Below, piece by piece: positions 1 to 12,009 of a stretch of 64,000 nucleotides of DNA (its first letter is position 1; each line of letters begins with the position of its first letter). The DNA is from Gymnopus androsaceus JB14 (lineage: Eukaryota > Basidiomycota > Agaricomycetes > Agaricales > Omphalotaceae), in NCBI GenBank assembly GCA_009733575.1, contig ML769545.1, positions 1 to 64,000 of the forward strand, read 5' to 3'. Below the pieces are notes generated by a model. It saw nothing but the letters and a program-made list of their open reading frames with translations, was not told the origin of the DNA and ran no database searches. The position numbers were made by a program, and so were the translations under genes.

Positions 1-520
1 AACTACAAGATATACTACTCTATGGAATCCATGAACTACAAAATATACTAGTCCATGGATTCCCATGAACTAAAAAATATACTACTCCATGGATCCATGA
101 ACACAAATATACTACTCATGGAATCCATGAACTACAAAATATACTATCCATGGATCCATGAACTAAAAAATATACTACTCCATGGAATCCATGAACTACA
201 AGATATACTACTCTATGGAATCCATGAACTACAAAAATATACTAGTCCATGGATTCCATGAACTAATGAATATGCTAGTTTATGGAATCCACAAACTAGT
301 GCATTTACTAGTCCATGGATTCCATGAACTACAAGATATACTACTCTATGGAATCCATGAACTAGTAACTGTACTAGTCTATGGATTCCATGAACTACAA
401 AATATACCAGTCCATGGATTCCATGAACTAATGAATATACTACTCCATGGAATCCATGAACTATGACCTACAAAATATACTAGACCATGGATTGCATGAA
501 TTAGTATGACTTACTGATAC
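1..520. repeat. Minisatellite array A, about 33-34 bp unit (left arm)
   Basis: Tandem units built around TCCATGGATTCCATGAACTA followed by an AT-rich spacer such as CAAAATATACTAG. The array runs off the left edge of the window. The same unit recurs in the opposite orientation at about 15,211-15,580. Open frames through it repeat the same residues in several frames and are not coding. Confidence 0.9.
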
Positions 521-858
521 TATTACAACCATTAGATTAGTTACTAGGCCGAGTTATTAGTACTAGTACAACCATTAGATTAGTGACTAGTATGAGTTAT
601 TTGTACTAGTACAACTGTTAGATGGCTTACTAGTATGACTTAATTACAACCATTAGATTAGTTACTAGTACAAGTTATTAGTACTAGTACAACCGTTAGA
701 TGAGTTACTAGTCCGACTTATTGGTACTATTACAACCATCAGATTAGTGACTAGTCCGAGTTATTGGTACTAGTACAACCATCAGATTAGTCACTAGTGC
801 AAGTTCTTGGTACTATTACAGCAATTAGATTAGTTACGAGTACAAGTTATTAGGACTA
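521..858. repeat. Minisatellite array B, about 43 bp unit (left arm)
   Basis: Units of the form TTACTAG..GAGTTATTGGTAC followed by TAGTACAACCATTAGATTAG. It follows array A directly and is cut at 858/859 by the CATCAG element. The array resumes, inverted, at 12,575 and 14,753. Confidence 0.88.
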
Positions 859-999
859 CATCAGCAAAACCTGTATGTACTCCAGAGTGCTCTAGAGCTC
901 TCCAGAGCTCCCAGAGCTTCTGGAGCAGCCAGAGCAAGGGTAGTAGCTCCAGAGTTCTCTGGAGGACCATTGAGTCCTTTGGAGACCACCCATCATTCA

Positions 1000-2238
1000 T
1001 GTTAGGATGTGTCGCGTTTGCTTCTCGAAAATTGAGAAACGGGATTGTTGGACCATTTTAATGGTTTGGAAGGAGTTTGATTGGATTCGGAATGAGCACT
1101 AATGGAAAACCGCTGGGCAGATATATGCAAGTAGACCACAAAGGTGTGTTTAAGATGTTTTAGGAGATGGGAGAGTATGGTGGTTGTTATAATAATGATT
1201 ATTATTACAGATGTTTGATAGGAGTGGGTGGGCTCAACTATGGTTTGTAGTAGGCTGGTTAAAAGGTTCAAGCTTAGATTTAAAGCTTAAATTGGGGCGA
1301 ACGGAGTTCGAAGATTTAACGTTTAAAGGGTTAAAGAATTTGGTGGAGGTAAGAGAGAGTAGAGAGAGAGAGAGCGTAAAGAGAGAAGAAAAACCAATTG
1401 ATTGACAAAATAACTGATCTGGGGACCTTACAGGCAAGGTCCCCAGCTTATATAGTGTATCGGACAGTAAATAATATATCCTAAACAATCTTGTCGACCT
1501 GCGTAGGCGTAGTCGCGCAGTGGAACGAGCTGCGCAACCTGTGCTTACGACTGGGCCGCAGTCCGTGCAGTATTTGCACGGACTGTCTCTCAAAAAGGGA
1601 ATGGTGCAACGTGTCGTTCAGGAGGATCGACACGTCGCAATAACCGTAATGTATGAAAATAAACGTACGCGAGAGTCGATAGTAAACCATAAAGTGAGAT
1701 GTCTGTAGAATAAACGATGGGCAATAGTGGGCAGTCATGATAGAGGAGTTTAATGAAGTGACCGGGGTATTCGAGAGCAATAGTTCGAAGGAATAACGAC
1801 TAGTAGGGTGGCGATGGCGATGATGACGACGACTTGAGTCGTTGTGGAAAGGAGCTCGTTCTTGGTGTATCTGTTCGCGTATAGGAGTGAATGACGAAAC
1901 GAGACATTAAGCAGTCAGCCCATAGTCGCGGCGGTGGCTTGACAACGGTTGTATTTATCCCAAAGGAGGGTAATGTCGCCGTTGAAGTCCTTCAAATAAG
2001 AGGTGTCTCTGCTAGATGTTGTGGGAGGAGTTATTCATCCGAGGATCGTAGTTGACCGAGATTCGAAAAGAGGGATAAATGAAGAATATTGTCGAGGGAA
2101 TTATCGGAGGAAATGCTGGGGAATTCCGCGTAGTAACGTCGTTAGGACATTTTGGGCTAGTGGTTGGGGTTGAACGACCGAGAACATCGGAATTTGGAGG
2201 ATGGGAAGGGGGATCGTGGAGGTACAAGACACGCCGAA
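1000..2238. other. No gene recognised
   Basis: Interior of the CATCAG element. There is a GA-rich microsatellite at about 1,352-1,385 and only short frames below 120 codons on both strands, with no motif I recognise. It may be decayed element sequence. Confidence 0.6.
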
Positions 2239-2506
2239 AGTACAAAAAAATCTGCTCAAGAGAAAAATGGATGGATTGAGAACTTTTTGGTCAAAATATC
2301 ACTGATTAGTGAATTTTTGAGTGAAGATTAATCATTCAGCTCAACCAAAATGGAATTTCTTGACTGAATGATCATCTTTCAGTCAGAAATTCCATTTCAG
2401 TCAAGCTGAATGAGTAGTTTTCACTCAAAATTTCACTAATGAGCGATTTTTTGTACAAAAAGTTCTTAATCAGTCTGTTTTTCATTCGAGCGGATTTTTT
2501 TGTACT
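2239..2506. mobile_element. 268-bp foldback MITE
   Basis: Nearly the whole segment is an imperfect palindrome: AGTACAAAAAAATCTGCTC at the left pairs with the complement of GAGCGGATTTTTTTGTACT at the right. Inner arms share TTTTTGAGTGAA and AGAACTTTTT. No coding capacity. No clear target duplication beyond a possible TA. Confidence 0.75.
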
Positions 2507-2833
2507 TCTGGCATGAGAGAAAGAGTCATAATTTGGGCGGTGCCGTTAACCGGCAGGCTATTTGCCATCGGTTATCCGGGGCGTACCCCGTGCACGCGTC
2601 CTGGCCTTGTTTGGACTCGTTAGGAAGCGCGACGCTTCCTAACAATTCAACAATTGTTAGTGCTACAGAGCCCCATTTAGTAATCAAGAGTTCTCACATC
2701 GTAACCATGCAATAATAGTAGCAAATGATATATATTCATTTTCTGATCATTTCGTACATACAACAGGGTGCAGCCATACATAAATGTCGCCCACTGTGTC
2801 CCCCAACATTTCCCAATGCTTCCAGTTCCCAAT

Positions 2834-4306
2834 TAGTGTGTGGCTGGGGTGTGCCGGGTGAGCCGGGTTTTCGGGTCGGGTGGCTGTGCCGGGTTGGGTT
2901 GGGTCTAGGTTCGCCAAACCAAGACCCGGCAGGTAACCCGGAAGCACTTATATTCCAATAAATACTGTTACTTACAGCACAAAATATACACACTTTTTTC
3001 ACAGTTTGTTAGTTTCAGTAATAGCAAACAGTCTTCTGGATATTTTATTATTGACAGTTCACAGTTTCAAGTGCTCAAAGGGTTCTTATCCATGTCATTG
3101 TAGTGAAAGTTGTTTATCAGTATTTAATTCCTTACTTAATCCATGTAGGATTGGTCTGTAAAGCTTAGTTGCTCAAAGATCATGCACCAGGAGCCTTGGC
3201 AGCAGTTATATGGAACTTATAAAAAACATGATGTCACTGACAATGTTCTTATCATCAGTGACAGTGTGCAGGCCTGTTAGAAGCCTGCAACTATACTAAT
3301 ATATGTGTGAATGTGAAATATACATTGTAATTTGGATAATTCTATTAACCAACCCCGCTGCTCAAACACAATCCTGCTACAACCCTCTTTCAATGAGTTG
3401 CCTCTGGAGCAGCCCTAGTGCGATAGGCGGAGCCCTCCGCAGAGCCCTGCCGAGAATGTCACAAACAAGCAATTAAATGTATTTATTCTAAAGAGGCTGG
3501 ATACTCAAATCAACAACGCTCATAAACCAACGGAACCTGGCTGTTTCTCAATGGGACCGCGCCGGTTTACGGTTACCTACCTACCAACATTTATAAGCGC
3601 GAGTGAGCGCTGGACTCAGCAGAAGTAAATGTTCTGCTTGCTAACAAGTGTGCTGCGTGCAAGTGGTGTCTTAGGAATTATACATACCTATAGTTTGACT
3701 ACTGGTAATAGTATGCATTTTTGTAAGGCCAAAAGGAGTCAGAAGGACAGGAATGTATCAGTGCCGAAGGACCAGACAACTGATACCCAGTACTTTCCGC
3801 ACATGCCAAAATACAGATGACTGGAAGGGAAAGAGTGCTGCTGGAGATTTGTGAAAGAGATTACACGTACAGCTCATTGTTGAAATATTCTGATTCACCA
3901 GCCATCAGTCACATCACTCCGAATGTCTGCCGCTTCACAACTTAATGAAAACAACCTGTAGGCTGGGTTGTTATGATTTGCATCGAAATGAGGGATTGTG
4001 CTCAGGCAGCGGGGTTGGTTAATAGAATTATCTTTGTAATTTGACATTCAGCTCATTTTTTTTTGACAAAGTCATGTTGTTAACCCTAAAAATTAGCTTA
4101 TAGTACTTAAAGATATCCTCATAACTATGGTATAACTATTACTGAACACATAGTCAATATATCTAGTGCAATGATTACACTTATAATCAAGATAATTATT
4201 ATGTGATTCAAACCCAACTTTTGGAGGTCGGGAACCCGGACCCGGCTATCCGGGTCCGGGTCGGGTTGACATTTTACACACCCGACCCAACCCGAGCCAC
4301 ACACTA
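2834..4306. mobile_element. hAT-type non-autonomous element with exact 8-bp target duplication
   Basis: It begins TAGTGTGTGGCT and ends AGCCACACACTA. It is bounded by TTCCCAAT at 2,826-2,833 and TTCCCAAT at 4,307-4,314. An 8-bp duplication together with a YARNG-type terminus (TAGTG) is typical of hAT elements. Both ends carry GC-rich subterminal runs of CGGGT and CCCGAC words. No transposase is visible. The middle is interrupted by the 700-bp element at 3,334-4,033. A similar right end occurs at about 16,655. Confidence 0.82.
3334..4033. mobile_element. 700-bp Mutator-like MITE, 9-bp duplication TTGTAATTT
   Basis: Termini are GGATAATTCTATT..AACCCC and its complement, flanked by TTGTAATTT at 3,325-3,333 and 4,034-4,042. 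Three further members of the family lie at 12,638-14,003, 14,013-14,752 and 36,577-37,642. A 63-codon frame inside (3,629-3,820, +) has no recognisable domain. It is nested in the hAT-type element. Confidence 0.85.
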
Positions 4307-4481
4307 TTCCCAATTTCTCCCTCCCCAACATCCTCCACCTCTGTAACCCTTCAACCTTTCTGATACATAACTGATAATCAACTTTATCAAACAAATATAA
4401 AACTTACAGTGGGAGGAAACTTGAAGAATATTGCACTAAGTTGCAGCGCTGGAAAGAAAAAAGATACAAGTCCATGTCAAA

Positions 4482-4689
4482 CCACTTCAGTCACCTACCA
4501 AAATGTACCTACTTAGGCTTGACTATCCCACCCCAAGTTGGCCCTAATAGGAGTCTGATACCCGGGATATCCCCAGCAGACATATGTTGAGCAGCCCCAT
4601 CTGGGATTCCCAAGTGTCCGGGGTCCTGACTTGGTAATCCCATCTTGGGCTGTCCTATGTACTTGGGCAGCCCCACTTACTAAGTACTT
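4482..4689 (+). repeat. KDZ element, left terminal inverted repeat
   Basis: The stretch from CCACTTCAGTCACC to the first array units is repeated in inverse complement at 12,130-12,323 with few differences, including GACTATCCCACC and CCCGGGATATCCCC blocks. Confidence 0.85.
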
Positions 4690-5765
4690 GGGCATCCCCA
4701 CTTACTAGGTACTTGGGCATCCCCACATACTAGGAACTTGGGCATCCCCACATACTGGGTACTTGGGCATCCCCACTTACTAGGTACTTGGGCATCCCCA
4801 CTTACTGGGAACTTGGGCATCCCCATATACTGGGAGCTTGGGCATCCCCACATACTGGGTACTTGGGCATCCCCACATACTGGGTACTTGGCATCCCACT
4901 TACTGGCGGCAACTACTGATGGGCATCCCCACTACTGACTTGGGCACTTACTGGGAACTTGGGCATCCCCACTTACTGGGACTTGGGCATCCCCACTTAC
5001 TGGGAACTTGGGCATCCCCACTTACTGGATCCCCACTTACTGGGACTTGGCATCCCCACTTACTGGGGACTTGGGCATCCCCACTTACTGGGGACTTGGG
5101 CATCCCCACTTACTGGGGAACTTGGGCATCCCCACTTACTGGGAACTTGGGCATCCCCACTTACTGGGGACTTGGGCATCCCCACTTACTGGGAACTTGG
5201 GCATCCCCACTTACTGGGGACTTGGCATCCCCACTTACTGGGAACTTGGGCATCCCCACTTACTGGGGACTTGGGCATCCCCACTTACTGGGGACTTGGG
5301 CATCCCCACTTACTGGGAACTTGGGCATCCCCACTTACTGGGGACTTGGGCATCCCCACTTACTGGGGACTTGGGCATCCCCACTTACTGGGAACTTGGG
5401 CATCCCCACTTACTGGGAACTTGGGCATCCCCACTTACTGGGACTTGGGCATCCCCACTTACTGGGACTTGGGCATCCCCACTTACTGGGACTTGGGCAT
5501 CCCCACTTACTGGATGGGCATCACTCTGGTGCATCCCCACTTACTGGGACTTGGGCATCCCCACTTACTGGGAACTTGGGCATCCCCACTTACTGGGAAC
5601 TTGGCATCCCACTTACTGGGTACTTGGGCATCCCACTTACTGGTACTGGCACCCACTCACTAGGTACTTGGGCATCCCCACTTACTGGGTACTTGGGCAG
5701 CCCCACTTGCTAGATACTTGGGCATCCACGCTTGCTATATCTTTGGCATCCCCATTTGCTAGGGG
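4690..5765 (+). repeat. KDZ left subterminal array, 24-26 bp unit, roughly 40 copies
   Basis: Tandem copies of CTTGGGCATCCCC followed by ACTTACTGGGA. The unit varies mainly in the number of G residues (GGAA, GGGA, GGA), so long open frames of repeated GIPTYW or HPHLLG residues arise by chance. The right end of the element has only about five inverted units. Confidence 0.93.
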
Positions 5766-5888
5766 GATGCTAAACAAGCTACAAACTTAACCACTCAATC
5801 ATTTAATGCTCTGTCAATGAAATCAAATATCAATGTATGAGTGTAGGAGGTCCGCTTTAAGTATGAACCATACAATCTTTCTATCAAC

Positions 5889-8193
5889 TTAGCCTACATA
5901 ATACATATCCTCATTCACCAACTCGTTCTCCCCATCATTGAGATCTAGTGCATCAATTCGCTCAATCAAACCTACATCCAAATCATCTTCATCAAACTCT
6001 TCGAACATATCCTCGGCATCCTCATTATCTTCCTCCACTTCTTCCTGTACCTGCTCTGTCTCCACTTCCAGTCTCGCTTGAACCAGCTCCACTCCCATTG
6101 GTCCCCACAACTCCATTGGCTCATCTCGTGGTAGAGTTGATAACACTTTTGCCCATACAATGTACAACTGGGCAAAATCCTTTCGACGTTCCCACAATTG
6201 ATGTTGTATATTCAAGTCTAGGAGGGATTAATTATAATGTGAACAGAATTATGACAATCAGACACACCTTCAATCTCTTCCATTGATCTCAATACGACTG
6301 ACCACTCCTCCATAAACCAGTCCTTCAGAGACGCTTCCTCATACTTCAGCCAATGCAACTCTTCATCACAACGATCATGAAGGAGAATCCCTCGGATACC
6401 GGTTCTGACATCCTTGTTGCATAACCACAAAGGCGGCTCAGCCATGTCATTATTGTCTGCAAGGCTGATATCATCCCAAATGGAATTGTCGATGTCAAGG
6501 GAAAATAATTCCTTTGTCACAATGGCTCTTGGAGCCACCGCATTAACTGGAGCGCGTCCCGATTGAATCAAACTCTCCATTTTGGCACAGAGGTTGTTGT
6601 ATTTCTTCGCTAGGGACTGGATACCGGGATCACGACGGGTAATAGAATGCTCTGTGTGATTATATAGTTTACATTCTGAGGCTGAAAATACAATATCAGC
6701 AAAGAAGGGGAGTTGAGCGAGCATAAGATACACATACTATTCATCTGCCGACGAAAGGATCGTTCTAGTTGGTCTCGTTCAAATTTACGGGAGCGAAGCT
6801 TCTGGCGTAACCGCAATTTCAAAGCTCGAGCATTCATACAATGCATAATGAACAGGCTAGATGCAAGGTATTGGTATTTCTCTTTCCCCTCCACACCCAT
6901 TGCACGTTCCTTGGCGGTCAGAAGTTTTTGGGTCTTCTTGAGCTTCTCCCTCAATGGTTCCAGTTCCAACTCTGCTGTAGCTACTTCATAAGGCTCCACC
7001 GAGAGATTGGTCATAACTTTCTCAAGCTGTTTGATGTTGTCAGCCAGAGTATCTCGTGCCTTTCGTAGTCGAAGAGCTTCCTCCACCGCCTTTCTGGCTG
7101 ACCCCTTGGACTGTCCTGAACATTAATAATTAACAACAACTCATGAAATAACAGTAAAGATGCACGAGGAAGCGGTTTAGTCTGTGACTCAACCTGTGCC
7201 TGCCACTGATCACAAAGAAACTCCGCATTTCTCATTGACCAACTAACATCCTTCTCAGCCTGCTCACGCTTTGTTCGAGCATGTTTCCACTTTCGCGCTA
7301 TCCATAAGCCCAGTCCCCATAAGCTTTCGCGATCCAAGTGCTGAATCTGCAAATCAAGTGTATATAGACGTTGGTGATGCTGGCTGAACTTGACTGTTAA
7401 AGCGCAAAACAAATATCAAAACAATCAGACTCACTCCGCAGACTCTCAAGTAAGCGATTAGTTTGCTTATAGAGTGCCAAAATTGTTCGCATCCCTCCCC
7501 ATCCGCTAAGCCAAACCCCGTGCGCTTCCAAGGATGATAGATACACTGGCATGGCCAGCTGTGACCGAAGGCATGGAACACGGAAATTGTGAATGCCAGA
7601 CGGTCTAAGTACTCCTCCTTGAGAAGATCCCATTTGATGCAACTACGCTCCAGTTGGCAAGCGATATTGTAAAGTAGACCAACAGTCCAATGGTCAGGCA
7701 GATGTTGAAATAACGTATCAATGAGAGTGAGGGCGTAGCGTTGTCGTTCTCCGGGAGTGGTCATATTAACCAGCCATAAAACACGATCATGGCGGCACAA
7801 GAGTCCCATCAAAGCAGTCGAGTCAAAAAGTTGGGTACTAGCTTTCTGTCTATTGCCATCGGCAGCAGTAAAGCTTTCACCATATGCATCCACTACGGAG
7901 TTTGGGACCCTCAGAGACCCCTCAAACCCATCTTCTTCATCCGGATTGGGCGTTGTTTTCTTCGCTTTACCACTGGCGTCTCTCTGTGGACGCACTTCTT
8001 CAACAAACTCTTTCCATATCTCAACTTCCTCTGGAGGGACAAACACAGTTTTCGGATGCTCGTGTTTCAGATCCTGAGTCCTGTGCTTGTTGTTCTTTTG
8101 CGTGAAGCAAGCGTCTATGCAAACCAAGCAACTCAGGCTGAAAGAAGACAATTTGGTTAGCAAAAACCAAATTTTAAATGATAGGGACCACAT
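5889..8193 (-). pseudogene. KDZ transposase, 5'-truncated
   Basis: Five exons join in frame with short GT..AG introns to give a protein typical of the core and C-terminus of agaricomycete KDZ transposases. In order: IDACFTQKNN (first catalytic region), a DGFE linker, SFTAADGNRQKAS, ALMGLLCRHDRVLWLVNM, GLLYNIACQ, FHAFGHSWPCQ and DGEGCEQFW, then a long coiled-coil region and an acidic tail. All splice junctions keep frame (for example LRVCG to HHQRLYT, and KPLPR to QSKGSARKA). The N-terminal CxC2-like zinc region expected upstream is missing; sequence above about 8,165 reads as the opposing gene. The motif usually YDIACQ reads YNIACQ, which may remove a catalytic aspartate. The start is therefore not real but a truncation point. 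Confidence 0.85.
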
Positions 8194-8209
8194 CTGCCCT
8201 CCCGATCTC

Positions 8210-11200
8210 CTCCGTCTCTTCTAGACAATAATAATGCCAAAACCGACGAGCATCCGTCTGATAAGGAAGCGCCACAGTTAGTCGGAGGAGGTATGCAGGA
8301 GGTCGTCGAAACCCAGGATCAGGATCATCCTCTGTTCCTTCCAGATGATGACAATGCCCAACTCGATGTGCCTCCATCTGAACAGGAAGTGCCGCAGTTA
8401 GTCAAAGGAGGTCTGCAGGAGGTTGTCGGAACCCAGGATCAGGCTGAGATTGAGTGTCATGAAGTTCAGCAACTTGCGGGGCTTCAAACTCTCGAAGTTC
8501 TGAACGCACGTGTGGGATAGACTGATATGGTCACTCGTATTGCTCGAGAGTATCTATTCAAGGCCAGAGTCGAGTACCCCGGAGTTTCACAACTCATTGA
8601 AGAGCAATTCTGGTATGAAGTTGAAGCTCTAGCTCAGGTTACCAACCACAAAAGCTTGGTCAAGGATTTCGGGTGTATGACTGATCTATATGAGGCTGGA
8701 AACCCTCCAGAACTTGAGATTGGTACTTTCCAGATGGCAATGTGGGCCTCCATTGCAGATCCGAAAGGTTACATGGCCACGGAACAGCACACTGTTGAAC
8801 TTTTGCGTTGCCTTGTGATGCCTAATGCATGCCAGATCCCTTCTCCTGATTATCAGGAGCGATTCGGAAGTGACAATCAGCTTGAGGTGCTCCTTCAGAA
8901 GTCCAAGGATTACCCAGAGGGCTACAATGAGAAGGAGAACCTGTGGAAGTTCGTGGAGACTCAAGAGGCTTTATACATGTGCCAACACGGACACAGGGCG
9001 GCTGTTCTGCAGCATCTAGTGGAATGCGAACAATGTTATGGCGAGATCATAGAGAAGCAGCACTCTGTCAAACAACAGCGTTGAGTGCAGCAGCGCCGTC
9101 AAGAAGAATCAGACAAATGGCAGGAAAAGAAGGACCTCAGAGCGCAACAGAAGTTCATTGAGGAACAACGATGCGAGGAAGCAAATGTTTCGAACATGAA
9201 CACCGTCGCGAGCAGGAATATGCTGAGCAGGAACATGCTGAATACGAACACGCAAAACAGGAGCTTCGTGAACAGGAACGTCTCGAGCAGGAGCAGATGG
9301 AGCAGAAGCGTAGCCATCAAGAGCGAGAGCACAAAGTACCTGAGCAGTTGGGGGAGCATCCGGAGGATTCACTTTTCGGAGCTGGACCCAATGAAGGATT
9401 TCAATCCTTTTGATGGAGGTGATGAGGCAGTTGATAATCTATTCGACGACTCAGCTCCTACTCCTCTTTGACGGTCAAAATGCTCAGGACCAGAGTCGCG
9501 AACTCACTGGAATGGACAGTGGGAACAAAGAGGAGGTTGGTATTGCTTCCAGCGCAGAATCCCCTACTCCTCTTCGACGGTCAAAACGCTCAGGACCGAG
9601 TCGCGAACTCACTGGAATGGATAGCAGGAACGAAGAGGAGGTTGGTATTGCTTCCGGCGAAGAATCTCCTATTCCTCGTCGACTGTCGACACGGTTACGA
9701 CGCCGTCGTGAAGTTATTGAAAGCGACAACGATGATGAAGAGGAAGAAGATGAGAGGAAAGCGACAGCGAAGGTGACAGTGACGCAGGAAGGGGAAGCAG
9801 AGAGAGAATGCGATCAAGGATGGGAATGGGAACGGGAAGAAGATCGGGAAGAGGAACAAGAAGGGGAAGGGAAAGGGAAAGGGGAACGAGAAGGAGATCG
9901 AGGACGGGGACGGGGATGGGGATGGGGAGGATTGTGGGTCAGCCTGGGGGGGAGTTACCTACGACAACAATGACGCAACTCCCGCGAAGCCTTTGCAGGG
10001 CAAAGGCCCTCTTCCCGAGTCCGTGAAGAGCGAGATCGATACCGCGCATGCGAAATTCAAGGCGGAAATGGCGGCAATCGCTCAGAAAGCTGGACGCGAG
10101 TTGAACAGCTGCTACAACTACCTTGACGCCGACAATGTGATACCTAGGGCCGTGAATTATTTCAATATCTATCAAATCTGGTACGGAGTTCATGGCGAGA
10201 AAAGTCGTGAGCCTGGAGGTACGCCCATTTGCTTGCTTGGCGAGAACGAACGCTAACTTAGTGTTTTGATGGTAGTCACTGCTTCGGACTGGACGAAGAT
10301 GGTAACCAATGAGTTTTACGCACTGCTTCATGCAAAACTCTCTGACACCGAGTTTCATGACAATGATGCACGACGACATGCGCTCCAGGAGCAAATCGAA
10401 TGGTACGAACAGAACATGGAGAACTTGATTGAGGAGAAGAAAAAGAAAGGCAAGATGACCAAGTCGATGCACAAGGTGTTGCGCCCGTTACTTGCCATGG
10501 TAAGCATTCGTCATTTATATACTAATAGCGCAAACTGACAAGTGTATAGGCTGAAAAGATTCACCTGGAAACTGGGTATCATGTTGGCGGCTACGCTATT
10601 CACGAAGACCATGAGCCTTTAACCTGGGTTGCCACGACAGACCTTCAAAACATTCGTGAAAATAAAGGGACTCAGATGCATGCACAGGCTGCTGATTTGC
10701 ATGCTCTGCTTCGGTAAGCAGTTGCGTATTTGTACAAGGACCAGTACTCATTGCGACTTAGGACTCAGCGGATGAAATCTCGTGAAATCGAAGCTGATTT
10801 GGCTCAGCTGTACTGCATTCTTCCAAAGCCTAAGGGCAAGGGAATGCGGGATCATCATCGTATGGTTTTACCGAAAATCCTGGCGTTTGACGCAAGTAAG
10901 TTTTTGCTTTTTATTTGTTGGATCCATGTTACTGATGTAGCCGCTAGATCGTATCGTTGGCTATGGAAGCAATAATGACTTGGATTTAAGGGATCCCGGC
11001 AAGTTACAGCTCACCACGTTTGTCAAGAATGCGTGGCGGTTTCATGTCCGTATCATTAACTGGGCTGTTGGTGTTCCTTTCATCAAATGCGGAGTTCAAA
11101 CGGCGAAAGGTTTCTTATCCGGGCACGAGCAAATTCATGACTTCAGTGCTCAGGAACTGAAAGCCATTTGCAGTAATCGTATCAAAGCGTTGGTTGCGGA

Positions 11201-11774
11201 GGCGGAAGGAAAGGAAATCGAGGACGCTGAGGGTGGTGTTCAGATGGTACCTTGGGACGAAGGTAAGTTTTTATAGTTTGTACAATCTCATTGCTAAGCA
11301 GGGTTTCTTCACTTCACAGATGAGATCCAGTTAGCTATTGAGGAGCAGTGCGATTTGGCATTGGTGAAGGATACTGATGGGAACATCATTGTCGCGGTAT
11401 CCCATTCGCCCGACTATCAAGAAGAAATGAAAGGTGCTTCGAAAGGTGCTTCGTTGTGGGGCGATGATTCTCCCGCTCCTCGACGAACTCTGCCATCTCC
11501 ACATTCACCTCGTTTGCCACCTCGATCTGTTTCGCCGACAAGACCATCTACACCTGGACCCTCGCAACTGTCTCGTCCGCCACTTCCCGCTCCTTCATCA
11601 CAAAATACAATCCCGGTAGCGCCAGTGATCATAGATCGTCCTCGAGGCACGAGAAGGGCACTTTCACCTGTGACAGAGGAATCTGAGCGACCGAAAAAGA
11701 AAGCCAAGCATTCCAGCTCAGCCGTATTCTCTGCGTTCAGGATGAAGATGAAGAACGCCAAGCAACGTACTTGA
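8210..11774 (+). pseudogene. KDZ-element companion gene, function unknown, with premature stops
   Basis: A multi-exon frame pointing away from the KDZ transposase. The 5' part holds two copies of a 40-residue unit (..QLV.GG.QEVV.TQDQ..), then a region beginning VTRIAREYLFKARVEYPG, an E/Q-rich coiled coil, and nearly identical 40-residue units (RELTGMDS.N.EEVGIAS) around 9,460-9,700. From 9,993 onward exons join cleanly across introns at about 10,218, 10,500, 10,715 and 10,893, giving a C-terminal region with SEIDTAHAKFKAEM, a basic KKKKGKMTK patch and a Pro/Ser-rich, basic tail (ERPKKKAKHSSS). In-frame stops at 8,518 (TAG), 9,082 (TGA) and 9,469 (TGA), plus frame changes near 9,180-9,390, break it. 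I recall similar multicopy agaricomycete proteins but cannot name the family or assign a function. The true 5' end appears lost. Confidence 0.55.
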
Positions 11775-12009
11775 GGTGCAGCTGGATAGGATATTGTATT
11801 TAATTTACTGTGAATGTGATGTATTTTTGCTTGGTGTTATCCTTGGCCGTCTTTGTATGTTTTTTTAACGTGTATTGCTGTCTCCTTCGTTTTGCGTATA
11901 TGACTTCTTGTAGATTTTATAAGTAATGCTAAGTATTGGCAGTATATTATTCCTGTTATGAATGATTCTGCAACTGAAAATACTAAGTATGCAGTGGTGG
12001 TATATATCT

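Noticed and set aside
2530..2640. GC-rich block suggestive of an RNA gene
   Set aside because: I could not fold it into a tRNA cloverleaf or match it to an rRNA or snRNA by eye.
4690..5765. Possible CRISPR-like array
   Set aside because: Units are contiguous with no unique spacers and the sequence is eukaryotic.
4738..5790. Long plus-strand open frames of repeated GIPTYWELGHPHLLG residues
   Set aside because: They exist in all three frames because the 24-26 bp minisatellite contains no stops; the array is the subterminal part of the KDZ element.
8174..8377. N-terminal exon of the KDZ transposase on the minus strand
   Set aside because: The same bases carry two in-phase amino acid repeats on the plus strand, and the minus-strand peptide lacks the cysteine pattern expected of the KDZ N-terminus.
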